Of a stretch of DNA of 64,000 nt, positions 12,175-22,438 are shown piece after piece. This DNA is from Salvelinus alpinus (taxonomy: Eukaryota; Chordata; Actinopteri; Salmoniformes; Salmonidae). The DNA lies in NCBI RefSeq assembly GCF_045679555.1, contig NC_092115.1, positions 36,588,728 to 36,652,727 on the forward strand, given 5' to 3'. The notes under the pieces were generated by a model. It did no database searches. It saw only the letters and a program-made list of their open reading frames with translations, and was not told where the DNA came from. How positions within the stretch are numbered: position 1 is the stretch's first letter; the number at the start of each line of letters is the position of its first letter. The position numbers and the translations under genes are program-made.

Positions 12175-15100
12175 CTATTTGTTCCATTTCGTCTGAGACA
12201 ACATTAAACTTGTGTGTGGATCCCCAGGGTATGATGGTACAACATATTGAGATAATGGACTCTCTCCTATGTGAGTTCTCTGATGTGACTTCATACTGGA
12301 GCGCTGGGTGAAGCATTTCCCACACTGTGTGCACTCGTAGGGCTTCTCCCCGCTGTGGACCACAGCATGTCTGATCAGGTTGCACTGCTTGGTGAAACTC
12401 CTGCCACACTGTTCGCAGGTGTACGGTTTCTCTCCGGTGTGACTTCGGAGGTGTTCTTTGAGCTGGCTGAAACGCTGGAAGCTCTTCCCACAGAAGGTGC
12501 AGCTGAAACGCCTCTCAGTGGTGCCACCCGACCTCCACTGAGTCCTCATTCTCTTCACCTTGTTAAAACTACTGCGACTCAGGCTGTATCCAGAGAAGGT
12601 GGAGGTGGTGGCCATGTTTGACCCTGTCATGCACTCACTCATTCTCACTGTTGATTCTGAAGCCCTGTGCTGATGCTGCCTTGGCTGTAGAGCTAAACTA
12701 TTTCCATCATTATTTGAGTTCAGCATCTCACTGCTCTGTCCTTCTGGCATCTGTTGTCTAGTCTCATCAGCCAATGTCCTGACATGTCTTTTCATGTGTG
12801 CTGCTGTACTGAACATGTTAGCATGTGGTTTCCCTCTAGAAGAGTGAACCGATGGCCCTACACCATCTGTCATAGTAGGAAGGGATGGCAGCCCACTGTG
12901 AGATGGAAAAATTGAGATATTCTGAGAGTACCCTTCTGTGGAATGAAAGGAGAAATCTGGGTGGCCATCAGGGTCAGTTTCTCTGCCTGGATCCACAGAG
13001 GTCCACCGCTGCCCATCAGTCTCATCCATGACAAACTGGTCAGGTCCTGCCAGGGCCGTGGTCTGATCCAGCTCCTCCTCTTTCTCATCCTTCACCATCA
13101 CTAGCTCTTGTGAGTCCTCGTCCTCGGCTGGGCGGTGCTGCTCTGTCCTGAACACCTTTGACTTCTCTGCAGATGTGAGCCGGGATGTGCCTGGTTCCTT
13201 TGGACCATCAGAATTGGGGTAATGTTCCACCGAGTCTTCAGGAGATATGTTGGGTTGTGGGATGAAGTCCTCAAAGTGCCGTTGCTCAAAGGATGGTGGT
13301 TGCCCAGGCTTGGAACCAGACTCTAAAGATTTGGGATAAACATGAAAGAAACATTCAAAAAGACACTTAACCCTTTACACTTGTGGGATTTGGCCTATAT
13401 GAATAGGGCTAAATTTAAATGTTTTTTACAAAGATTCATATGTCTTTGTAAAAAACATGCATAAGCATGGTAGCACTTGAAAGGGAGCAGTTTGGAGATT
13501 ATGGGGAAATTATTACACTAAAGTTGAGGATACAACATTTCACCTGACACAAGACTGAATCCAAACATTACACTCTTGATTTTGTGTGCATTTTACATTT
13601 ACTGTACTTTTTGCCACATTTGTTGATAACAAAATCAGAAAATGTTCTGGATACATTCAGTAACATGATAAGAATATTCCTGGAAATATGGGGTAGGTGC
13701 AACATAAAACAGAAAATTGACAAGGGTTTGACTGAGAGGACTAACTGGTGTCTCCAAGTGGCCACACTCCTCTCCAAAGTGTACACAGTTCCTAAGTCAT
13801 ATAAATACACTTTCATGACTCAAAGAAGAGTCTTCAACTATAAGGTGCTTTGAGGAACTAGAACAAGCACACTTGTAGTTGTTTTGTTTATAACACAGCC
13901 CTGCATCCCCGCCTTCACACAATTAATGTTGTTGTTTACCTAATCCAAAACCTGCCCATTTTAAATTACAATCTGGGTCAGCTGGGCATCATTTGAAAGT
14001 TTGTTATATTGCCAACATGATCAGCTAAGTTATAAAATACAATCTTACAGTGTTAGGCTTTCACAAGGGAATTCAGAGAAACATACCGTCATTTTGGTGC
14101 GCATAGAAAGGAGTAATGAGTGCATTCAGGTGCGTGTTCTGTGCCAGATTTTCTTCACAATAGACCAAAAGAATAGGCTCATTCTGTTCAGAACAACCCA
14201 GGGTATGACGCCATGTCATCTTGTAACTGTACATCAAATATAGTGATCGTAAATGATGACACTGTATATGACATGGGTTTTATGATACGGAAATGTGAAG
14301 TGCACATTTGGACTCACAAGTGTTTGGCTTGCTTGTATCAATGCCGTATGTATTATAATCCTCTACGTCTCATCTTTCAAAATACATTGAGTCCTCTTAA
14401 TATACAGCGTTTCACTCAGACAACAACAAATGTGCAAAGGTTTGACAATTAGCGGGAGGGATAGGGGCAACAACTTGTCGCGTGCGGTGCTCATGTTCAG
14501 AACGGCTGTCAGTCAAAACACATACAGCACTGTGAAGCGGCGCAGAGCCTGAGATCTGACGTCATTTATAGCATGTTACTGGGCAGCCACTACGTTCCAA
14601 TTTAGGCACTTATCAGTGCCAAAATCTGCCATTTTCAACCCGTATAGAGGTACGAGTGTAAAGGGCTACCAGTAGCAAACCATGACGGCTTTGTAAGGGA
14701 CTGTGTGTGTATGTGCACTCCATATGGCAGAAAATAAAACGCCCAACACCAATGTAGCAACTTGCAACGTGTATAACACCACACCCACACAGTCTTCCAT
14801 AGACAGACAGAGCAGTACCCCTTATGGTCGCACCCACCCTCTCCAGTGATCATGAGCTCTTCCTGAGGGTCAGTCTTCCAAACGTCCTCTGCCGTCTCCT
14901 CATCTTTGATCAGTATGGGTTCAGTCTCCACTCTCTGCTCCACATATGTAGGCTGTAAGAGGGGACCGAAGTTATTACTCTGAACACACCATATCTAACC
15001 CTTTTTGATTTTAATGAATCACACAAACTGTAAATTCTCCTGATATTCCAATAACAGAATTGATCCAAGAGGTCAGGTCTCTGTAATTGTAAAAGGTAAT

Positions 15101-17944
15101 GTATCACACCTGGGGTTGAGAGTCCTCTTCAACAGCCATCTCTCCATCTCTCCACTGTGAGCAAATCCTCTGCTTGTTCAAAACAATCTTGACTGGATAT
15201 GAAGATCTCTCTGATGCCATGGGGTAAAAAAAATTAAATATTGTATTCAGTTAAATATTATGGCTATTCACACATTTGGGTTTTGCATAAGCAAACAAAT
15301 GATCTAGCTCCACCTTGTTACAGCGGTGATATGTGAATGCTTCTATACAGCCGGTACACATTAGCTAATATAAAGCACAGCAGCCACATTTTGAACTAAG
15401 CTGTTCTTGGCGCCACTTCGTTCCCAATTCGGGAGAAAAGTCTATCTTAAAGATGTCCCTGTCCAATTGTAGATGGTTCTCCAAAAAAACAGAAAAATAT
15501 TAAATACACATTTTACACTGAATTTCAGCTGCCAGACACATGTAGAAGTAGATGACAGAGAGTTGCATAGAATGATACAGTATGTATTAACCCTAGATGA
15601 TTGACAGCGGGCTCTGTTGAAGCCACCACAGAGCCATTTTGGTACTCTTCCTCTAGTGTAAAAAAATATATTTTGGAAGCTATAGAAAGGCCTATTGCAC
15701 TGTTTATATCTCAATATTAAATCATTTCTGGGTAACAAGTAAGTACCTTACTGTAATTGTTTTCTAATTTAAAAAAAATCTTAGCTAAGAGCAATTTCTC
15801 AAGCAAGAACTTTGCTAGGACTGTCAGAGTAGTCTGAGTAGAGGAGAAAACTGAAAACTAGCTGATTTTGGCAGAGAGGTTTGGAACTTTCTCATTGGTC
15901 TAACTAATTTACTGCCTGTTGATGCCACCAGGCAGGCCAAAACTCCATCCCACCAAAACAGGCTGAAATTTCTTTTCGAATGGGTCTTACACTAAAACAG
16001 CATTATCATAATTTTCACAATTTCACAGTATTTTTCCAACCTCATAGTGTGGAAATATATATAGATCACAGGAAAATCAAGTTTTGGACTGCACTGTGTC
16101 TTTAATGTCTATATTAGCTATGACAATTATATTCTATTGCAGACACCTTAATGCAGGGATCATCAACTAGATTCAGCCACGGGCCAATTTGTTATTGAGC
16201 AGATGGTCGTGGGGGCAGATTTGTTTAAATATTTTGTTTATGTTGACCGCAAACTGACCGCAAGAAGCCTAAACAGATATAATATAATTTTTATTTTTTA
16301 TTTTTATTTTTTATAAATTTTACCCCATTTTCTCCCCAATTTTCGTGGTATCCAATCGCTAGTAATTACTATCTTGTCTCATCGCTACAACTCCCGTACG
16401 GGCTCGGGAGAGACGAAGGTCGAAAGCCATGCGTCCTCCGAAGCACAACCCAACCAAGCCGCACTGCTTCTTTAACACAGCGCGCCTCCAACCCGGAAGC
16501 CAGCCGCACCAATGTGTCGGAGGAAACACCGTGTACCTGGCCCCCTTGGTTAGCGCGCACTGCGCCCGCCCCGCCACAGGAGTCGCTGGAGCGCGATGAG
16601 ACAAGGATATCCCTACCGGCCAAACCCTCCCTAACCCGGACGACGCTATGCCAATTGTGCGTCGCCCCACGGACCTCCCGGTCGCGGCCGGCTGCGACAG
16701 AGCCTGGGCGCGAACCCAGAGACTGTGTCTGTCCTGGCACTGCAGGATTTGAGTCGCTGGCGGCGTAGTGTGTTACTGATGGTAGGCTTTGTTACTTTGG
16801 TCCCAGCTCTCTGCAGATCATTCACTAGGTCCCCCCGTGTGGTTCTGGGATTTTTGCTCACCGTTCTTGTGATCATTTTGACCCCACGGGGTGAGATCTT
16901 GCGTGGAGCCCCAGATCGAGGGAGATTGTCAATGGTCTTGTATGTCTTCCATTTCCTAATAATTGCTCCCACAGTTGATTTCTTCAAACCAAGCTGCTTA
17001 CCTATTGCAGATTCAGTCTTCCCAGCCTGGTGCAGGTCTACAATTTTGTTTCTGGTGTCCTTTGACAGCTCTTTGGCCTTGGCCATAGTGTTGTTTGGAG
17101 TGTGACTGTTTGAGGTTGTGGACAGGTGTCTTTTATACTGATAACAAGTTCAAACAGGTGCCATTAATACAGGTAACGAGTGGAGGACAGAGGAGCCTCT
17201 TAAAGAAGTTACAGGTCTGTGAGAGCCAGAAATCTTGCTTGTTTGTAGGTGACCAAATACTTATTTTCCACCATAATTAGCAAATAAATTCATTAAAAAT
17301 CCTACAATGTGATTTTTTTCTTCTCATTTTGTCTGTCATAGTTGAAGTGTACCTATGATGAAAATTACAGGCCTCTCTCATCTTTTTAAGTGGGAGAACT
17401 TGCACAATTGGTGGCTGACTAAATACTTTTTTGCCCCACTGTACATATATATACATACACACACACACATATACATATATATATATTGTAAAGAAACAGC
17501 AGGGAGCAGGTCTCGAACCCTCAACCTTCTAGCCCGAGGTCCAGCGCGCTACCGACTGTGCCGCAAAAGCATGCTCAAGCGGCAGAGTCGATTTCTGCGC
17601 TTATAAACCCAGGGTCTTTACACTACTCCCTTCTTTCAAAGAGCACGTCCTCGCGCTAGCTTGCGACTCTATGTCTTACAGGAACGCGCTCACCGGCCAA
17701 GCACACGCACTGTCGTGGATGCAAGGTCCGATCACTTCTGACACCAATGTAATGAAACAGCAGGGAGCAGGTCTCGAACCCTCAACCTTCTAGCCCGAAG
17801 TCCGGCGCGCTATCGACTGTGCCGCATAAGCATGCTCAAGCGGCAGAGTCGATTTCCGCGCTTATAAACCCAGGGTCTTTACAATATATATATACACATA
17901 CATACGTGTATGTGTGTGTATATGTATATATAACATATATACAT

Positions 17945-17985
<41 letters not shown>

Positions 17986-17995
17986 CATATATACA

Positions 17996-18033
<38 letters not shown>

Positions 18034-18088
18034 CACACACATATGTGTATATATACACATATGTGTATATATATATATATACACACAT

Positions 18089-18125
<37 letters not shown>

Positions 18126-21100
18126 ATATATATATATATAATGTATAAATGTATTTGGCTAAGGTGTATGTAAACTTCCGACTTAGACAGTACTAATGTT
18201 ACATGTCATTTTGTACTTGAAATTTATAGAAATACTGTAGAATTCCATTCATTCCTATGGAGGACTACTCGGTTTCCATTATATTCTATATAAGGGGTTA
18301 CCAAACTTTTTCACTTAGGCCCCCCTTCAAGCATTGGGGAACATCCCATACCCCCGCCTGCGCGCGCGTGCCATGTCTATTTCTATGGGCACAAGGAATG
18401 TTCACGACACAAACTGTTCACACCCCTCTTGCAGGTAGAAAGAAATCTTTGGTGGTTTAAACCTTATTTCCTGCAATTCTATAGATTTTGCCATGGGATG
18501 GAGATTTTTTGTTGTTGCCATTTTGAAGCTCATTTCATGCAATTCTACACATTTTGTCATGGGGTGCAGAGAAAAATGTTGCCGTTTTAAAGCTAATTTC
18601 CTGCTATTGTACACATTTTGCTATGTCTTATGTGTATTCATGTGATATTTGAGTTACTCAACCGTTACAACAAAATCAATGGGATAAAACACTAGCTAAA
18701 TAACGTTAGCTGTCATGGGATAGTTGATCTGAATATTTCTGACAAGTTATAAATAGCTCTCTAAGGTCTGCAATGACTGACATGACAAGAGGAACACTGC
18801 TGATGTAATACCTAGTTTCGAAATTGCACCTTGTGCATTCTACTATTACAACTTTCAAGAGTAGGTTGAAAGCCGGGTATAGAATAATGATTTGTATAAA
18901 CCCTGGATTACTGACATGGGGCGCTGTATTGAAGCCCCCGTCAGTCATCTTGGCACTTGGCACAGCCATCTTGGCATTCCTCCTCAATTGTAAAAGAAAA
19001 TATTTTGGAAGCTATAGAAATGCATCTATTAATGTCTACATTCGTTTTTGGCACGTTTATTCTATTACAGACACCTTCATGCACACTTTTAAATGATATT
19101 ATGAGCTAAATATACAAATAAATAAAAATATTGAAATAAAGTCCTTATGCTGCAATCCCGGAAACGGGATCGATATGACAACAGCCAGTGAAAGTGCAGG
19201 GCGCCAAATTCAAAAAACAGAAATCTCATAATTAAAATTCCTCAGACATACATGTGTTTTATACCATTTTAAAAGGTAATCTTGTTGTTAATCCCACCAA
19301 AGTGTCCGATTTCAAATATGCTTTTCAGCGAAAGCACTACAAACGATTATGTTAGGTCACACCAAACCACAATAAGCACAGCCATTTTTCCAGCGAAAGA
19401 TAGCAGTCACAAAAAGCACAAATAGAGATCAAATGAATCACTAACCTTTGATGATCTTCATCAGATGACACTCATAGGACTTCATGTCACACAATACATG
19501 CATGTTTTGTTTGATAAAGTTCATATTTATATTTTAAAAATCTGAGTTTACATTGGCGCGTTACATTCACTAGTTCCAAAAACATCCAGTGATAGTGCAT
19601 AGCCACATCGATTCAACAGAAATACTCATCATAAATGTAGATGATAATACAAGTTATACACATGGAATTATAGATATACCTCTCCTTAATGCAACCGCTG
19701 TGTCATATTTCAAAAGAACTTTACGGAAAAAGCAAACCATGCAATAATCTGAGACGGAGCTCAGAACAAGAGTCAAATTAGCCGCCATGTTGGAGTCAAC
19801 AGAAACCAGAAATTACATGATAAATATTCCCTTACCTTTGATGATCTTCATCACAATGCACTCCCAGGAATCCCAGGTCCACAATAAATGCTTGATTTGT
19901 TCGATAATGTCCGTTATTTATGTCCAATTAGCTACTTTGGTTAGCGCGTTTGGTAAACAATTCCAAAGTCACAAAGCGTGTTCACTAAAACGTGACGAAA
20001 TGTCCAAAAGTTCCGTAACAGTCAGTAGAAACATGTCAAACGATGTATTGAATCAATCTTTAGAATGTTGTTAACATACATCTTGAATAACGTTCCAACC
20101 GGAGAATTACATTGACTTCAGTTGAGCGACGGAACGGAGCTGCCTCTCACGTGAACGCGCATGGTCAAAGCGTGGTCACCTCATTGCAGTGGTTACTCAT
20201 TCCTGTCTCCTTCGGCCCCCTTTCACAGTGGAGACATCAGACAAAGTTCTACAGACTGTTGACATCTAGTGGAAGCCGTAGGAAGTGCAAACTCATTCAT
20301 ATCTCGCTGTGATTTCAATGGGATCTTGGTTGAAAATCGACCAGCCTCAGAATTTCCACTTCCTGTTTCGATTTTTTCTCAGGTTTTTGCCTGCCAGTGT
20401 ATTAGCCCTCCAGTCCAGTGATGATCCATGGCAATGAGTTCTGTTATACTCACAGACATAATTCAAACAGTTTTAGAAACTTCAGAGTGTTTTCTATCCA
20501 ATACTAATAATAACATGCATATATTAGCAACTATGACTGAGGAGCAGGCCGTTTACTCTGGGCACCTCTGTGCACCTTTCATCCAAGCTACTCAATACTG
20601 CCCCTGCAGCCATAAGAAGTTAAAGTTGTTTTGGGAGAGTACTAATGTTACTGCCCCACCACAGCAAAAAAAGACATTCCATTCATTCCTATGGACGACT
20701 GCTCCTACTAGGGAGTGCCAATATAACGACCGGTAGCATCAAAGCCCCTCAATGGCCAATAAATAACATCAGCAATCCAGGGTTTATATAAATCATCATC
20801 ACTGGAAACTAGTGATGACCGGACTGTCACTAGTTAACACAGCCACAAAGTCATAATTATGGCTAAACCCCGGCCATTTCTACAATTTATTATGTTAAAA
20901 TTAGATGTTAACCCTAGCCACACTGCTATCATTATGCCTAATCTCAAATGATGACCAGAATGCTACATTTTTAAGGTAATTTTGATTTTGTGGATGTGTT
21001 ATCTAGTGGAAACCTGGGGAATGCCAATATTACGGCCGGTGGCTTCAAAGCCTTTCATTGGCCATTACATAGCATCCGCAATTCAGGATTTAAACACATC

Positions 21101-21696
21101 TGAGAATATTCAGAAAGATATATTAAATCCACGTTTTGTATCGAGTGAGAAATACCTTTTGCGTGTGTGTTTTGGTCGCACTGAAACAGTGCAAAACAGA
21201 GATCTACACACATGCAAAAGGAATTTCTACCTCGATACAAAACTTGCATTTCATATTTTTCTGAATATTCTGTTTTTTGGAGAACGACTTGCAACTGGAT
21301 ACGGACATTTATATGATACCATTTTCTCCCCGAATCGAGAACAGAGAAACTATCGCCAAAAACAGGTTAGTTGAAAAATTGCCTACTATGATTTACACTA
21401 GCTAATGTGTAACGGATTTAACTTAACGTTTAAGAATCATTCACATATCACCGTAGTAAAAGTATATACAAAAATCTACTACCTTTTCTCCTGACTCGTC
21501 CTCGCGTCTTCTTCAGCTCGCCCTCCATCATTTGACACTTCCTTTTCAGTCCATCAATATCTCGCTGGCTTTGGGTAATTTCCAAACGTATAACTGCACA
21601 GCTATCATCAACACGTTTGTTTATTTCTGCTACAGCTGCTTTAGCCAAAACCTCCATAATGGATACCAACTGCGCCTGAAAATTGCAGCTTGCCAT
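12175..21696 (-). CDS. C2H2 zinc-finger protein, four exons (minus)
   Basis: Proposed exons, in transcript order: 21696-21483, 15210-15110, 14952-14838, 13322-12175. All junctions have AG/GT sites and matching phase, and the coding lengths sum to 1578 bp, exactly 525 codons plus stop. Exon 1 starts [20 protein letters not shown] and carries the coiled-coil-like N-terminal module also seen in the two ZNF genes at 41-51 kb. Exons 2-3 encode acidic linkers ([11 protein letters not shown]). Exon 4 encodes a long polar region and three C2H2 fingers (about residues 418-494), each C-x2-C-x12-H-x3-H, with TGEKPY and SGEKPY linkers. It is probably a nuclear sequence-specific DNA-binding regulator; the target is unknown. 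Intron 1 is 6.3 kb and packed with repeats. Exon 2 could instead be a first exon, because an in-frame ATG overlaps its acceptor (15218-15220). Confidence 0.82.
13371..14665. mobile_element. Possible piggyBac-like non-autonomous element in intron 3
   Basis: Left end TTAA|ccctttacacttgt (TTAA at 13367-13370) and right end acgagtgtaaaggg (ending 14665) are inverted repeats of about 14 bp with a CCC tip, as in piggyBac elements. The right flank is ctac rather than TTAA, so the target duplication is not intact. No transposase ORF inside the 1.3 kb. The remainder of the ZNF intron shows nothing else. Confidence 0.45.
15211..16284. repeat. ZNF intron 1, first part; contains a dispersed repeat
   Basis: About 15575-16155 shares blocks with 18880-19110 and weaker blocks near 20.7 and 21.0 kb, for example 'attttggaagctatagaaa' and 'attctatt(g/a)cagacacctt'. 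It looks like an interspersed salmonid repeat of unknown class. No coding sequence seen. Confidence 0.5.
16285..16732 (-). mobile_element. tRNA-derived SINE, minus orientation, 5'-truncated
   Basis: Read on the minus strand it has a B-box-like ggttcgcgccc, then the body 'gcgacgcacaattggcatag' and a 3' end with 'attggataccacgaaaattg', finishing in an A-rich AAATAAA-type tail at 16285-16325. This is a common salmonid SINE; I do not assign the family name. The tRNA-like 5' head is missing where it meets Tc1 sequence at about 16733. Confidence 0.75.
16733..17441 (-). mobile_element. Tc1 fragment (transposase N-terminal half plus one terminus)
   Basis: Same family as the complete element at 29657-31226. 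The terminus ccccactg ends at 17441 with TA following. The other half is missing, replaced at about 16733 by the SINE. The minus-strand ORF from 17086 reads [20 protein letters not shown] and continues open through both HTH subdomains (to about residue 117). It then runs about 29 residues into SINE sequence, ending at 16646. No frameshift in the DNA-binding half; the DDE catalytic domain is absent. Confidence 0.88.
17444..17486. repeat. AT/AC microsatellite
   Basis: Mixed (AT)n and (AC)n directly after the Tc1 terminus and before the TRIM element. Confidence 0.85.
17487..17883 (-). mobile_element. TRIM-like miniature LTR element with a tRNA-like region in its LTRs
   Basis: Two 136-bp direct repeats (17487-17622, 17748-17883), each TGTAA...TTTACA, flank a 125-bp interior. 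On the minus strand the interior begins directly with ttggtgtcagaagtg (17747-17733), a primer-binding-site-like sequence, and ends with the purine tract gaaagaagggagtag next to the other LTR. Each LTR carries, on the same strand, a TATA-like tttataag and a tRNA-like segment with an A-box-like region (cagtcggtagcgcgctgg) and a perfect B box ggttcgagacc. The LTRs differ at six positions I can count. No coding capacity, so it must be non-autonomous. It lies within an (AT)n tract, so a target duplication cannot be judged. Confidence 0.7.
17884..18142. repeat. TA/CA compound microsatellite
   Basis: Long alternating (TA)n and (CA/TG)n tracts. Open frames here that spell tyrosine-isoleucine or threonine-histidine runs are artefacts of the repeat. 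Confidence 0.95.
18147..18189. mobile_element. Sleeping-Beauty-type Tc1 terminus (relic)
   Basis: About 43 bp matching the outer end of the salmonid Tc1 family from which Sleeping Beauty was derived: 'ggtgtatgtaaacttccgac' is the complement of the familiar outer repeat. No transposase or second end is nearby. Confidence 0.75.
18300..18700. repeat. Interspersed repeat with internal ~66-bp tandem units
   Basis: Between about 18465 and 18625 a unit of about 66 bp, recognised by 'tttcctgcaattctacaca' and 'ttttgccatggg', occurs about 2.5 times with divergence. Class unknown. Confidence 0.5.
18880..19115. repeat. Second copy of the 15.6-16.2 kb dispersed repeat
   Basis: Shares 'attttggaagctatagaaa' and 'cagacacctt' blocks with the copy at 15575-16155. 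No coding sequence. Confidence 0.5.
19140..20625. repeat. Long interspersed salmonid repeat, class unknown
   Basis: Begins near 'gctgcaatcccggaaacggg' and ends near 'gcagccataagaagtta'. It has an internal repetition about 390 bp apart: 'cctttgatgatcttcatca' occurs near 19445 and 19837, with similar sequence after each. It resembles a high-copy salmonid repeat I remember but cannot name. No ORF of note. Confidence 0.5.
20640..21100. repeat. Diverged direct repeat pair
   Basis: About 20700-20795 and 21005-21098 are diverged direct repeats sharing 'gaatgccaatattacggccg'-type and 'tcattggcc' blocks. No coding sequence. Confidence 0.5.
21102..21276. repeat. Palindromic MITE-like hairpin
   Basis: 'gaatattcagaaagatat' at the left and 'atatttttctgaatattc' at the right are inverted. 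The arms continue through ttttgtatcgag / ctcgatacaaaa and ccttttgc / gcaaaagg, about 75-80 bp per arm. It lies in intron 1 of the ZNF gene, about 200 bp beyond the exon 1 donor. Confidence 0.65.
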
Positions 21697-21699
21697 CTT

Positions 21700-22435
21700 G
21701 TCCAATCCAAATTACAGATTTGTATTCTCAATGTGAAGTAAATAGTCTAGTATTTCAACGCTAATGTTCAATAAAGAATCCGTAGATGTTAATAAACTGC
21801 AACAATGTTTCAAGTGGGAGATGCGTGCGCAAATGCACACGTGACGTAAGTAAATATTACCGTAAATAAGAGAGTGCAACAGCCCTTAAAATTAGTACAT
21901 TTAGGGTAATCATATCTATTGAATAAAGAATTCAGATCGTAAAACGCATTCTCCATTTAGTGAAAATATATGGCTACGTGTAGGGGAGAGTGCAGAGCAA
22001 TGCAGGTTGCTGTGGTTATTAACGCATAAAAAGCCTACATTTAGGGCTCCCGAGTGGCGCAGCGGCACTGCATCTCACAGCCAAAAAATTAAATTTGCCT
22101 TCCCTAATATGTCATGCGCCCAAATACTGACCTGCCGTAATCATGTTGTGACATTGAGCTAGAAATGGATGAGTCTAGTGGGGGAAAAGGTGGCTGGATA
22201 ACTGCAGTGACTGTGGAGGGAGGTAGCTACACTGCAGTACAATGACACTCACATACTCATACACATTTTGATACATCTTGTGAATCATCTGTAAACAAGT
22301 TGTTAAATGAATGATTTATTAACTGCACTGTTATTATGTGTCCTGTTGGTGGTGTGTGGAGATTCCAAGGGGAATATGTGGTTCATGGGTTAACTATTGA
22401 TTAAATTAGTGTTTAATGAGGGTTTTAGTTGTTGA
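21700..22435. other. 5' flank of the minus-strand ZNF gene; SINE scrap
   Basis: No clear promoter motif. At 22046-22085 'gggctcccgagtggcgcagc' begins a tRNA-like SINE head with an internal gap and no tail. It is too short to be a functional SINE or tRNA gene. Confidence 0.45.
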
Positions 22436-22438
22436 TCT

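Noticed and set aside
17500-17570. Genuine tRNA gene at the tRNA-like segments
   Set aside because: Boxes are present but I could not draw an acceptor stem, and the sequence is repeated as part of an LTR pair.
17819-18148. Tyr/Ile and Thr/His-rich open frames
   Set aside because: Direct translation of TA/CA microsatellites.
22046-22085. tRNA gene
   Set aside because: Matches a SINE head with an internal gap, far too short.
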